DNA from: Polyangium sp. y55x31
Lineage (GTDB): Bacteria; Myxococcota_A; Polyangia; Polyangiales; Polyangiaceae
Assembly (NCBI RefSeq): GCF_029946505.1
Contig: NZ_JARZHG010000028.1
Span: 1 to 64,000, forward strand
Direction: 5' to 3'
DNA: 64,000 nt
The notes beneath the pieces are model-generated. The model was not told the DNA's origin and did not search any database. It saw nothing but the letters and a program-made list of their open reading frames with translations. Positions 8,009-15,809 of the stretch are shown piece by piece. A program made the position numbers and the translations under genes. The stretch's first letter is position 1; each line of letters opens with the position of its first letter.

Positions 8009-9160
8009 TCAAGCCTCGCCCTGCATGGACACGAGCGGCACGCGCTCGACCACTTCGAGCCCGAACCCGTCGAGCCCTGCGATCTTCGTCTGGCTGTTCG
8101 TCAGAAGCCGGAGCTTCTGGCAGCCGAGGTCCGAAAGCACCTGCGCGCCGAGCCCGAACTCCCGCAGCGCCTGCTGCGGCGCGCGCGTCTCCTGCGTCGT
8201 GCGGCCCTTCGCCTCGAGCTCGGCCCCGAGATCGAGCCGCGGCGGGATGTAGAGCACCACGCCCTCGCCCGCCTTCTCGATCAGCGAGATCGCCTCGCGC
8301 AGGTTCGACCCGCCCTCGAACGGCGTCGAGCTGAAGAGGTCGGCCACGAGCGCGCCCGCATGCACGCGGCAGAGCGTGGGCTTCGCGCCGTCGACCGTGC
8401 CCTTCACGAGCGCGAGGAACTGCCGCGCCTCGCCGATGATCTCGTAGACCGCCGCCGTCCACGTCGTGCCCGTCAGATCGAGCCGGATCTGCCGCTCCGA
8501 CACGCGACGCACGAGCCGCTCGGTCTGCAGCCGGTACTGGATGAGATCCGCCACCGACAGGATCACGAGCTCGTGATGCGCGGCGAACCGCTCGAGGTCC
8601 GGCATCCGCGCCATCGTGCCGTCGTCGTTCATGATCTCGCAGATCACGCCCGCGGCCCGGAGCCCCGCGAGCCGCGCGAGGTCCACCGAGCCCTCGGTTT
8701 GTCCCGTCCGAACCAGGACGCCGCCGCGCCGCGCACGCAGGGGAAACACATGCCCCGGCGTGACGAGGTCCGTGGGCCGCGCGTCCGGCTGGATCGCGAC
8801 CTGGATCGTCCTCGCACGGTCGGCCGCGCTGATGCCCGTGGTCACGCCCGTGCGCGCCTCGATGCTCACGGTGAACGCCGTCCCGAGGGGCGGACCGCCG
8901 CGCCCCGGCGCGCTCATCATCGGCAGCTCCAGCCGGTCGACCTGCTCCTCTTCGAGCGTGAGGCAGATGAGCCCGCGGCCGTGCTTGGCCATGAAGTTGA
9001 TCGCCTCCGGCGACACGCGCTCGGCGGCCATGCAGAGATCGCCCTCGTTCTCGCGGTCCTCGTCGTCGACGAGGATCACCATCCGACCATTGCGGATCTC
9101 GTCGAGCGCACGGTTCACGCGGCCGAGGACGGCAGAGTCGATCGTCAGTCGATGCGGCAT
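8009..9160 (-). CDS. ribB: RibB (DHBP synthase) fused to a degenerate GTP cyclohydrolase II domain
   Basis: Residues 1-210 match 3,4-dihydroxy-2-butanone 4-phosphate synthase: acidic metal/substrate loop [10 protein letters not shown], Cys66, STxSA-type loop [11 protein letters not shown] and [12 protein letters not shown]. The conserved GHTEA motif reads G-Gln154-TEG, so the His that co-binds the metal in characterised RibB is Gln here (codon CAA, 8699-8701). The C-terminal 150 residues align with GTP cyclohydrolase II (RibA), but the zinc motif (normally HSECLTGD...RCDCG) has lost all three Cys and the RQEGRG motif is gone, so that half should be inactive, as in RibBX-type proteins. The start at 9160 has a GGGGG site and the family-like N-terminus MPHRL; in-frame starts at 9274 and 9391 would overlap ribE. 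Confidence 0.9.
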   Translation of the reverse strand: MPHRLTIDSAVLGRVNRALDEIRNGRMVILVDDEDRENEGDLCMAAERVSPEAINFMAKHGRGLICLTLEEEQVDRLELPMMSAPGRGGPPLGTAFTVSIEARTGVTTGISAADRARTIQVAIQPDARPTDLVTPGHVFPLRARRGGVLVRTGQTEGSVDLARLAGLRAAGVICEIMNDDGTMARMPDLERFAAHHELVILSVADLIQYRLQTERLVRRVSERQIRLDLTGTTWTAAVYEIIGEARQFLALVKGTVDGAKPTLCRVHAGALVADLFSSTPFEGGSNLREAISLIEKAGEGVVLYIPPRLDLGAELEAKGRTTQETRAPQQALREFGLGAQVLSDLGCQKLRLLTNSQTKIAGLDGFGLEVVERVPLVSMQGEA

Positions 9161-9203
9161 CGTGCCCCCGCCCTTCTCGCCCGCGCGCCCCGCGGCGAGC
9201 TCG

Positions 9204-9944
9204 TCAAAGGAATCCCCCCGATCGGAGCTTCGCGAGGAGGCGTTCGTCCCTGGATTCGTGGTGGTGGTGCTCATCGTTCTCTGCGACCTCTCCTCCCCAC
9301 CCCGGCGCCTCGTCCGACGAAGACGTAGCGCGCACTCCGCTCGCGATCGAAAGCTGCCGCGCCACGTAGCGCGCGAGCACATCGACTTCAAGATTCACGG
9401 CTTGCCCCGGCCGAAGATCACCGAGGTTCGTCCGCCCGAGCGTGTGCGGCACGAGCATGACCTCGAACAGGACACGTGACGAGCGCCCCTGCCCCTGATC
9501 CTTCACCCGGTTGATCGTCAGGCTCACGCCGTCGATCGCCACCGATCCCTTGTCGGCGAGGTAGGGCGCCAGCGCGCCGTCGGTCTCGACCACGAGCCTC
9601 GTCGCGTCTCCGCTCGGCGACCGCTCGCTCACGCGCCCGATGCCGTCCACGTGCCCGAGCACCATGTGCCCGCCCATGCGCCCGCCGAGCTTCATCGCTC
9701 GTTCGAGGTGCACCCGCGCGCCGACCGCGAGCGCGCCGAGCGTCGTCCGATCGAGCGTCTCGGAAGACATGTCGCACTCGAACCCAGTCGGCCGAATGCG
9801 ATCCACCGTGAGGCAAGCGCCGTTCACGCTGATCGACTCGCCGAGCTCGAGCGGCCCGAGCGAGCACTCGATGAACGCGCGCGCGACGGGGCTGCCGGCT
9901 CGTTGCCGGAGGATCCCGATGGTCTCGACGAGGCCGGTGAACAT
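9204..9944 (-). CDS. ribE: Riboflavin synthase, alpha subunit
   Basis: Dismutates two lumazine molecules to riboflavin. The N-terminus MFTGLVETIG is the family hallmark. Two lumazine-binding barrels follow (about 1-95 and 96-200), with SVNGACLTVD and the second-repeat counterpart AIDGVSLTIN, and GHMVLGHVDGIG between. At 246 residues the protein has about 40 extra C-terminal residues, rich in Ser, Glu and His (a run of four His), not part of the enzyme fold. The gene is 23 nt after the pilZ gene, leaving no room for an FMN riboswitch here, so riboflavin control, if any, must lie upstream of the whole run. Confidence 0.96.
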   Translation of the reverse strand: MFTGLVETIGILRQRAGSPVARAFIECSLGPLELGESISVNGACLTVDRIRPTGFECDMSSETLDRTTLGALAVGARVHLERAMKLGGRMGGHMVLGHVDGIGRVSERSPSGDATRLVVETDGALAPYLADKGSVAIDGVSLTINRVKDQGQGRSSRVLFEVMLVPHTLGRTNLGDLRPGQAVNLEVDVLARYVARQLSIASGVRATSSSDEAPGWGGEVAENDEHHHHESRDERLLAKLRSGGFL

Positions 9945-9967
9945 CCGCTTCGGTTCGATCCGAGGGC

Positions 9968-10312
9968 TTACTCTTTGTTCGCCTGCGCGGCGAGCAGGCG
10001 GTCGACGATCCGCTTCGACTCCTCGCCGAGCTCCGTGAACACGACGCCCATGCCGGGCGGGTCGTCGTGGACCCGCACCACCTCGCCGACGCCCTCGATC
10101 GTCTCGATGTCGTCCATGATCACGGTGAAGCGCAGGTTGACCTTGGTGCCGACCTCGAGCGGGGTCTTCGAGCGGACGAACACGCCCGTGCGGGAGATGT
10201 TCGACACGTACTCGTTGATGAACGAGTCGTAGCTCTCGAACTCCTTGTTGATGGTGACGCGCTCGTCCTTGCGCGGGCCGTGGTCAACAGGAGGACGGTC
10301 GCTCTCGTTCAT
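9968..10312 (-). CDS. PilZ domain protein (TIGR02266 type)
   Basis: A single PilZ domain of 114 residues. The two c-di-GMP binding signatures are both present: RxxxR as RKDER (14-18) and (D/N)xSxxG as NISRTG (38-43), so it is predicted to bind c-di-GMP. Its compact form and the VRSKTPLEVGTKVNLRF-like strand place it near the myxobacterial paralogous family TIGR02266. It lies between the RNase gene (8 nt upstream) and ribE (23 nt downstream) and is likely co-transcribed. The effector it controls is unknown. Confidence 0.9.
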   Translation of the reverse strand: MNESDRPPVDHGPRKDERVTINKEFESYDSFINEYVSNISRTGVFVRSKTPLEVGTKVNLRFTVIMDDIETIEGVGEVVRVHDDPPGMGVVFTELGEESKRIVDRLLAAQANKE

Positions 10313-10320
10313 GCGTCACC

Positions 10321-12609
10321 TCATCTGCCGAGCAGGTCGAACTGTTCGAGGTGGTATTCCTTGCGGGGGACGAGCTCGATCCGGCGCGTGAACAGGCGCT
10401 CGGCCTCTTGCACGGCGACACGCTCGTCGTTCTTGAGGAGGTCGACGATCGCCGGGTGCGCGTTGACGATGACCACGTACCCCGGGAGGTTCAGGCGCTC
10501 GCGGCGGATCTGCCGCAGGATCTCGTACGCGATGCTCTGCTTCGACTGGAGCTGCCCCGTGCCGTCGCAATAGAAGCACGGCTCGAGCATGATGCGCCCG
10601 AGGCTCTCGCGCGTGCGCTTGCGGGTCATCTCGATGAGCCCGAGCTCCGAGATGCGGTTGAACGTGGTCTTGGCCTTGTCCTTCGACAGGAGCTCCTCGA
10701 GGCGCTTGCGCACCTTCTCGCGGTTGCCCGCGCGCTCCATGTCGATGAGGTCGAGGATGATCAGGCCGCCGATGTTCCGGAACCGGAGCTGGTAGGCGAT
10801 CTCCTCGACCGCCTCCAGGTTCGTCGTGAGGATCGTCTCTTCGAGGTCGCGCGATCCTTTGCCTACAAACTTTCCGGTGTTCACGTCGATCGCCGTGAGC
10901 GCCTCGGCCTGATCGATGATCAGGTGGCCGCCCGACGGCAGCGGGACCTTGCGCGACAGGGCGCGCTGGATCTCGTCCTCGATGCCGTACGCGTCGAAGA
11001 TCGGCTCCTCGCCCTCGTAGAGCTCCACGGCGTCCACGCGCTCCGGCATGAACATCTCCATGAAGCGCTTCAGCCGCACGTACTCCTCGCGGCTGTCGAT
11101 CACGATCTTCTCGATGTCGTCCGTGAAGAGATCACGCGCCGTCTTCAGCACGAGATCGAGCTCCGTGTAGAGGCACGCCGGCCCCCGCACCACGCTCTCG
11201 CGCTTCTTCACGACCTCGCCCCAGAGCCGCACGAGGTAGCCGACGTCCGACTTGAGCTGCTTCTTCGTCAGGCCCTCGGCCACCGTGCGCACGATGAGCC
11301 CGCCCTGCGGCGGCTTCATCGACTCGATCGCCTCGCGCAGCCGCGAGCGCTCCTTCTCCGAGCCGATGCGCTTCGAGATGCCCACGTGATCGACCGTCGG
11401 CAGGTACACGACGTACCGGCCCGGCAGCGACACGTGGCTCGTCACGCGCGCGCCCTTCGTCCCGATCGGCTCCTTCGAGACCTGCACGAGGACCTCCTGG
11501 CCCTCGCGGATCACCTCGCGGATCGGCGTCGTCTTCGAGACGCGCATCGGGTCGTGGTGACCGCCGTGCGCGCGCTTCGTCGCCGTACGATCGCCGCCAC
11601 GATCGCCGCCGCGATCGCGACCTCCGCGGCCACCATCACGGCCGCGACCCTTGTCGCCCTTGTCCCCGCCCCGATCCCGATCGCGACCCTCGCGCGGCGC
11701 ACGCGGCGCCTCTCGCGCGGCCTCGCGCGGCGCTTCCTTCGTCACGACCGCCGCGGCCGCGGCCGCCTCGGGCCGACGATCGCGGGTTCGTCCGGACCGA
11801 CGCACGCGACCACGCTGACCACGACCGCGCCGCGATCGCCCGCCGCGCGGCGCCGTCGGCGACGTCTCGGCCGCCTCGACTGCGCCCTCGACCTTGCCCT
11901 CGGCGGCCGCCGCTTCCGCGCCTTCCTCGGCCGGGGCAGCTTCCTCTTGCTCGCCTTCGTCCGCGCTCGCTTCCGCGACCTCGGCCTCGTCGTCGGCTTC
12001 CGCGGAGCTGTCCGCTTCTTCCTCCGCGCGCGCCTCTTCCGAGGCAGCGGCCTCTTCGCCTTCGGGCGCGGCTTCTGCGGCGGCCGTTTCCTCGGTCGCG
12101 GACTCCTCTGACGTCGGTTCGTCCGAGGTCGGCCCTTCGACGCTTTGCGCCTCGGCGGCCTGCTCTTCCTCGGCCTCTTCGTAGACCTCTTCGCCGCTCG
12201 GCTCGGCCATCACGTCGAGCGCGGTCGGCAGCGAGATCGACACGTCACGCTCGCTGCGTGCTGGCTCTTCCGGGACGACGTGCGCCGTGATCTCGGGCGC
12301 GACGTGCGCCGGCCGTTCTTCTTCTTCGTGCGCCGTGCCGTGCGTGTGACGGCCTGCGAGGTACGCGTCGAAATCGTCCGGACGGATCAGGTCCTCGACG
12401 TGCAGGAAGGCCGCGCGTTCGAGACCGATGTCGATGAACGCGGCCTGCATGCCCGGAAGAACACGACTGACCCTGCCGAGGTAGATGTTCCCGAGGGTCC
12501 CCTTCTGCGCATCTCGCTCGATGTGCAGCTCGGCGATGATCCCGTTTTCGATGAGGGCGACGCGCGTCTCGCGGATGTCGACGTTGATGACGAGGAGATT
12601 CTTACCCAT
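10321..12609 (-). CDS. rng: Ribonuclease E/G family endoribonuclease with split S1 domain
   Basis: Single-strand endoribonuclease for mRNA decay and rRNA/tRNA maturation. Residues 1-87 begin an S1 domain (GNIYLGRVSRVLPGMQAAFIDIG). About 250 inserted residues follow, first Glu/Ala-rich and acidic (about 90-245), then Arg/Gly-rich (about 250-345). The S1/RNase H-like part resumes at PIREVIREGQEVLVQV. Catalytic Asp residues are visible in AIDVNTG and DLIDM, and the zinc-link appears as CFYCDGTG. It lacks the long C-terminal degradosome scaffold of E. coli RNase E, so the core is RNase G-like, with disorder moved into the S1 loop. It heads the minus-strand run ending at nusB. Motif copies GGTTYGTCC at 11785 and 12117 fall in the insert. 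Confidence 0.94.
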   Translation of the reverse strand: MGKNLLVINVDIRETRVALIENGIIAELHIERDAQKGTLGNIYLGRVSRVLPGMQAAFIDIGLERAAFLHVEDLIRPDDFDAYLAGRHTHGTAHEEEERPAHVAPEITAHVVPEEPARSERDVSISLPTALDVMAEPSGEEVYEEAEEEQAAEAQSVEGPTSDEPTSEESATEETAAAEAAPEGEEAAASEEARAEEEADSSAEADDEAEVAEASADEGEQEEAAPAEEGAEAAAAEGKVEGAVEAAETSPTAPRGGRSRRGRGQRGRVRRSGRTRDRRPEAAAAAAVVTKEAPREAAREAPRAPREGRDRDRGGDKGDKGRGRDGGRGGRDRGGDRGGDRTATKRAHGGHHDPMRVSKTTPIREVIREGQEVLVQVSKEPIGTKGARVTSHVSLPGRYVVYLPTVDHVGISKRIGSEKERSRLREAIESMKPPQGGLIVRTVAEGLTKKQLKSDVGYLVRLWGEVVKKRESVVRGPACLYTELDLVLKTARDLFTDDIEKIVIDSREEYVRLKRFMEMFMPERVDAVELYEGEEPIFDAYGIEDEIQRALSRKVPLPSGGHLIIDQAEALTAIDVNTGKFVGKGSRDLEETILTTNLEAVEEIAYQLRFRNIGGLIILDLIDMERAGNREKVRKRLEELLSKDKAKTTFNRISELGLIEMTRKRTRESLGRIMLEPCFYCDGTGQLQSKQSIAYEILRQIRRERLNLPGYVVIVNAHPAIVDLLKNDERVAVQEAERLFTRRIELVPRKEYHLEQFDLLGR

Positions 12610-12822
12610 GCCACTGGAGCGCCCTTACCGCGCCGCGAGCGAAGGGTTACCACGACAAGCCCGGGCCATGAAGCCGATTGGCTCGCCTTTCGTTCAGGGA
12701 TCGTCCTTCGCGACGGACCCGCGCTTCGCCGGCGCCCCCGCCGGCGCGACCGAGCGCCGCGCTGGGGTCGGCCCGGCCGAACCGAGGAAGTGCAGGAAAA
12801 GAGGAAGGTTTCAGCCGCGCTG

Positions 12823-13302
12823 CTAGGGGCAGATGCTCGCGGTATCGGCGCACGAGATGGGGCAGGACTCGCAGAGGATGCAGGTCACGAGCGCGTTGTA
12901 CCGCTCGGCGCCGAGCGGGTTTCCCATGGCGCACCCGTTCTGGCAGGCGACGTCGCTCTCGCAGCCGGCCATGCACATGTTGAATTCGACACAGGATTTG
13001 TCGCCGAAGCAGCCCTCGTAAGCCGGAGCGCACGGGCCCTTCACCGCGCAGCCCGTGCAGCCGCGGCTGTAATCGCCGCACGAGGCGAGATCGTCGCAGC
13101 TCCCGGTGGGCATGGTCGAAGCGTCGCCGCCCGCGCCGCCCTCGCCTCCGCTGCCGGTGCCGCTGCCGACGGTGCTGCCGACCGCGGTCCCCATGCCCCC
13201 GGCGCCCTGAAATTCTCCGGAAGATCCCCCTGCTTCGTCACCGGCCGAGCAGGCCAGGAGGAACACGAGCGCCGCCCCGAAAATGCCGTTCCGTTGCGCC
13301 AT
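12823..13302 (-). CDS. Cys-rich lipoprotein, paralog 1
   Basis: Lipoprotein signal with lipobox LLAC (about Cys18), then a Gly/Ser/Ala linker (about 20-65), then a Cys-rich domain with about 18 cysteines ending CILCESCPISC...ICP. No enzyme motif. It is a tandem paralog of the next gene downstream in coordinates (13399-13905): both end with the same spacing of paired CxxC motifs. Such linker plus Cys-knot lipoproteins are abundant in myxobacteria and probably sit on the outer membrane. Its function is unknown. The ATG at 13302 puts the lipobox at the expected place. Confidence 0.8.
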   Translation of the reverse strand: MAQRNGIFGAALVFLLACSAGDEAGGSSGEFQGAGGMGTAVGSTVGSGTGSGGEGGAGGDASTMPTGSCDDLASCGDYSRGCTGCAVKGPCAPAYEGCFGDKSCVEFNMCMAGCESDVACQNGCAMGNPLGAERYNALVTCILCESCPISCADTASICP

Positions 13303-13398
13303 GAGTGCAACGGATCAGCGTACTTCGGGGCGGTTCCCCGCGAAAGGGCGACATCGCCCTACATGGACATTGTTCGTCCGAACTTACCGGCGTTCAGG

Positions 13399-13905
13399 TC
13401 ACGGAGGGCACATCGCCGCCTGCTGCGCGCAGGCGCTCGGGCAGTTGTCGCAGATGAGGCAAATGGCGACGGCGTTGTAGGCCTCGAGGCCCGCCTGGTT
13501 CATCTGCGCGCAGGTCTGCTGGCACGCGGCGTCCGCGCAGCCCTGGAGACACTGCGCGAGCGTCGCGCAAGCTTGGTTGCTCGTGCAGGCCATGATCTCG
13601 GTCTGACACCCGCCGCCCATCTGCGTGCAGGTCTGGCAGGCCTGGCAGCTCGCGCCCGCCGTGTCGCAGGCCGGGTTGCCGCCGCCCTGGCCGCTGCTGC
13701 TGCTGCTCGCGCCCATGCCGCCCATGCCGCCCGAGCCGCCCGCGGCCGAGGCCGCCGACGTCGTCTTGCCGCCGCCGTTGCCGCCGTTGCCGCCCCAGTC
13801 GTCACCGCCCTCGCCGCCACCACCGCCGCTGCCGCTGCTACCGCCGCTGCTGCAAGCCACGAGCGCCCCGAGCGACACGAACACCGCCGCGAACGTCCAC
13901 TTCAT
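13399..13905 (-). CDS. Cys-rich lipoprotein, paralog 2
   Basis: 168 residues. The lipobox LGALVAC (about Cys17) is followed by a Ser/Gly linker of about 60 residues with GGMGGMG and poly-Ser, then a Cys-rich domain with CQACQTC and a C-terminal ICLICDNCPSAC...CP that matches paralog 1. The start is the ATG at 13905, which has a near-perfect GGAGG site 6 nt upstream. The longer open frame reaching to 14712 is the antisense shadow of pccB and is not coding. It probably forms a two-gene unit with 12823-13302 (96-nt gap). Function unknown. Confidence 0.82.
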   Translation of the reverse strand: MKWTFAAVFVSLGALVACSSGGSSGSGGGGGEGGDDWGGNGGNGGGKTTSAASAAGGSGGMGGMGASSSSSGQGGGNPACDTAGASCQACQTCTQMGGGCQTEIMACTSNQACATLAQCLQGCADAACQQTCAQMNQAGLEAYNAVAICLICDNCPSACAQQAAMCPP

Positions 13906-14039
13906 GGGAAACCTCCAAGGATGTGCGACCTCGGCCTCGAAAAAGGGACGAGAGGCCGAGGACAAACGCGTCCGTACACGGGCCGTATCGGCAAGGCAAC
14001 GAGATCGCGAAGCGAGCTCGCTCCAGGGGGTGAATCGGC

Positions 14040-14098
14040 CGGGCTTTGCCCGGACGAGAGGGGGACGCGAGGCGTCCCCCTCGGGACTGCCTAGAGCG
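14040..14098 (-). repeat. 59-nt double-hairpin repeat, copy A (includes pccB stop)
   Basis: Identical at 57 of 59 positions to 59545-59603. It holds an 11-bp stem (14058-14068 with 14072-14082, loop GAG) and a smaller stem CCGGGC/GCCCGG (14039-14053, loop TTT). The repeat begins inside the last codon region of pccB: CTC-TAG of the gene is part of the repeated unit. Its place directly after a stop, with two hairpins, suggests a terminator or mRNA 3'-end element, although there is no T-tract. Confidence 0.8.
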
Positions 14099-15659
14099 GA
14101 ATGTTGCCGTGTTTCTTCGGCGGGTTCTTGTCGCGCTTGTCGCGCAGAAGCTCGAGCGCGCGATCGAGGCGAATGCGGAGCATCCTCGGGTGGATCACCT
14201 CGTCGATGAAGCCGAGCTCCGCGGCCTTGTAGGGATTCGCGAACTTCGCCTTGTACTCCTCGACGAACCGCGCGCGCGCCGCCGCCGGATCCGAAGCCGA
14301 CTGGATCTCCTTGCGGTAGACGATGTTGACCGCGCCGTCGGGCCCCATGACCGCGATCTCGGCCGTCGGGAAGGCGAGGTTGTAGTCCGCGCGGATGTGC
14401 TTCGAGGCCATCACGTCGTACGCGCCGCCGTAGGCCTTGCGCGTGATCACCGTGATCTTCGGGACCGTCGCCTCGGCGAACGCGTAGAGCAGCTTCGCGC
14501 CGTGCGTGATGATGCCGCCGTACTCCTGATCGGTGCCGGGCAAGAAGCCGGGCACGTCGACGAACGTGACGAGCGGGATGTTGAAGCAGTCGCAGAACCG
14601 CACGAAGCGCGCGCCCTTGATGCTCGCGCGGATGTCGAGGCAGCCCGCGAGCACGTTCGGCTGGTTCGCCACGACGCCGACGGTCCGGCCGCCGACACGC
14701 GCGAACCCGCACACGATGTTCTGCGCATACCGCTCGTGCACCTCGTAGAGGTAGCCGTCGTCGACGACCGCGCGGACCACGTTCTTGATGTCGTACGGCT
14801 TCGAAGATTCGCTCGGCACCATGCCGTCGAGCTCCGGCACTTCGCGATCCGTGGGATCGGTCGAGGGCCGGCGCGGCGGATCCTCGGTATTGTTGGAGGG
14901 CAAAAAGGAGAGGAGCTCACGCACACGCGCGAGCGCGGCGCGATCGTCGGGCGCCGTCAAGTGGCAGACGCCGCTCTTCGCCGCATGCGTCGAGGCGCCG
15001 CCGAGGTCCTCCTTGGTCACGTCCTCGTTCGTCACCGTCTTGATGACCTCGGGGCCCGTGATGAACATGTAACTCGTCCCCTCGACCATCACGATGAAGT
15101 CCGTGATCGCCGGCGAGTACACGGCGCCGCCCGCGCACGGGCCCATGATGGCGCTGATCTGCGGCACGACACCGCTCGCCAAGGTGTTGCGCAGGAAGAT
15201 GTCCGCGTAACCCGCGAGCGACTCGACGCCCTCCTGGATCCGCGCGCCGCCGGAGTCGTTGAGCCCGATCACGGGCGCTCCGATCTTCATCGCGAGATCC
15301 ATCACCTTGCAGATCTTCTGCGCGTAAGCCCCCGAGAGCGATCCCCCGATCACCGTGAAGTCCTGCGCGAACACGCAGACCTTGCGGCCGTCGACGAGCC
15401 CCCAGCCGGTCACCACGCCGTCGCCGAGGATCTTCGTCTTGTCCATGTCGAAGTCGTTGCAACGGTGCACGACGAACCGGTCGATCTCGACGAAGGAGCC
15501 AGGGTCGAGCAAGAGCTCGACGCGCTCGCGCGCGGTGAGCTTGCCAGCCTCGTGTTGCTTTGCGATTCGGGGCGCGCCGCCCCCCTCGAGGGCGCGGCGG
15601 TTCATGTCGTCGAGTCGTTCGATCGCGTCTTTCGCGCGGGAGCTCTGTTGTTCGGACAT
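14091..15659 (-). CDS. pccB: Acyl-CoA carboxylase carboxyltransferase, beta subunit (propionyl/methylmalonyl-CoA type)
   Basis: Transfers the carboxyl group from carboxybiotin to propionyl-CoA (or acetyl-CoA), giving methylmalonyl-CoA, a feed into the methylmalonyl pathway and polyketide extender supply. The 522-residue length is typical. Signatures: [18 protein letters not shown] near the N-terminus, the first acyl-CoA loop [25 protein letters not shown], and the C-terminal [16 protein letters not shown] and RVxR-like end. The biotin carboxylase/BCCP alpha subunit gene is not adjacent. A putative promoter region is shared with the divergent kinase gene (15660-15809). The final codon and stop lie inside a dispersed 59-nt repeat. 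Confidence 0.96.
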   Translation of the reverse strand: MSEQQSSRAKDAIERLDDMNRRALEGGGAPRIAKQHEAGKLTARERVELLLDPGSFVEIDRFVVHRCNDFDMDKTKILGDGVVTGWGLVDGRKVCVFAQDFTVIGGSLSGAYAQKICKVMDLAMKIGAPVIGLNDSGGARIQEGVESLAGYADIFLRNTLASGVVPQISAIMGPCAGGAVYSPAITDFIVMVEGTSYMFITGPEVIKTVTNEDVTKEDLGGASTHAAKSGVCHLTAPDDRAALARVRELLSFLPSNNTEDPPRRPSTDPTDREVPELDGMVPSESSKPYDIKNVVRAVVDDGYLYEVHERYAQNIVCGFARVGGRTVGVVANQPNVLAGCLDIRASIKGARFVRFCDCFNIPLVTFVDVPGFLPGTDQEYGGIITHGAKLLYAFAEATVPKITVITRKAYGGAYDVMASKHIRADYNLAFPTAEIAVMGPDGAVNIVYRKEIQSASDPAAARARFVEEYKAKFANPYKAAELGFIDEVIHPRMLRIRLDRALELLRDKRDKNPPKKHGNIPL

Positions 15660-15809
15660 CGCGCGGAGCCCCTACCATGGGCGCGCGCGCGCCGCCTCCC
15701 CCCGCCGCCCGGCGACCGAACGGGCGTTGCGCTGGGCGGGCCACCAAGTACGATTTCCTGGCCCGAGCGAGCCCGCGCCTGCGCGGTGACGAGAAGAGCG
15801 ACGGAAGAA

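Noticed and set aside
12727-12746. CGCCGGCG-CCCC-CGCCGGCG hairpin between rne and the lipoprotein as a terminator
   Set aside because: GC-only palindromes are frequent by chance at this GC content and there is no T-tract.
14046-15809. N-terminal extension of the kinase gene
   Set aside because: It runs through pccB on the other strand; kinase homology starts near 15970, so the real start is near 15810-15849.
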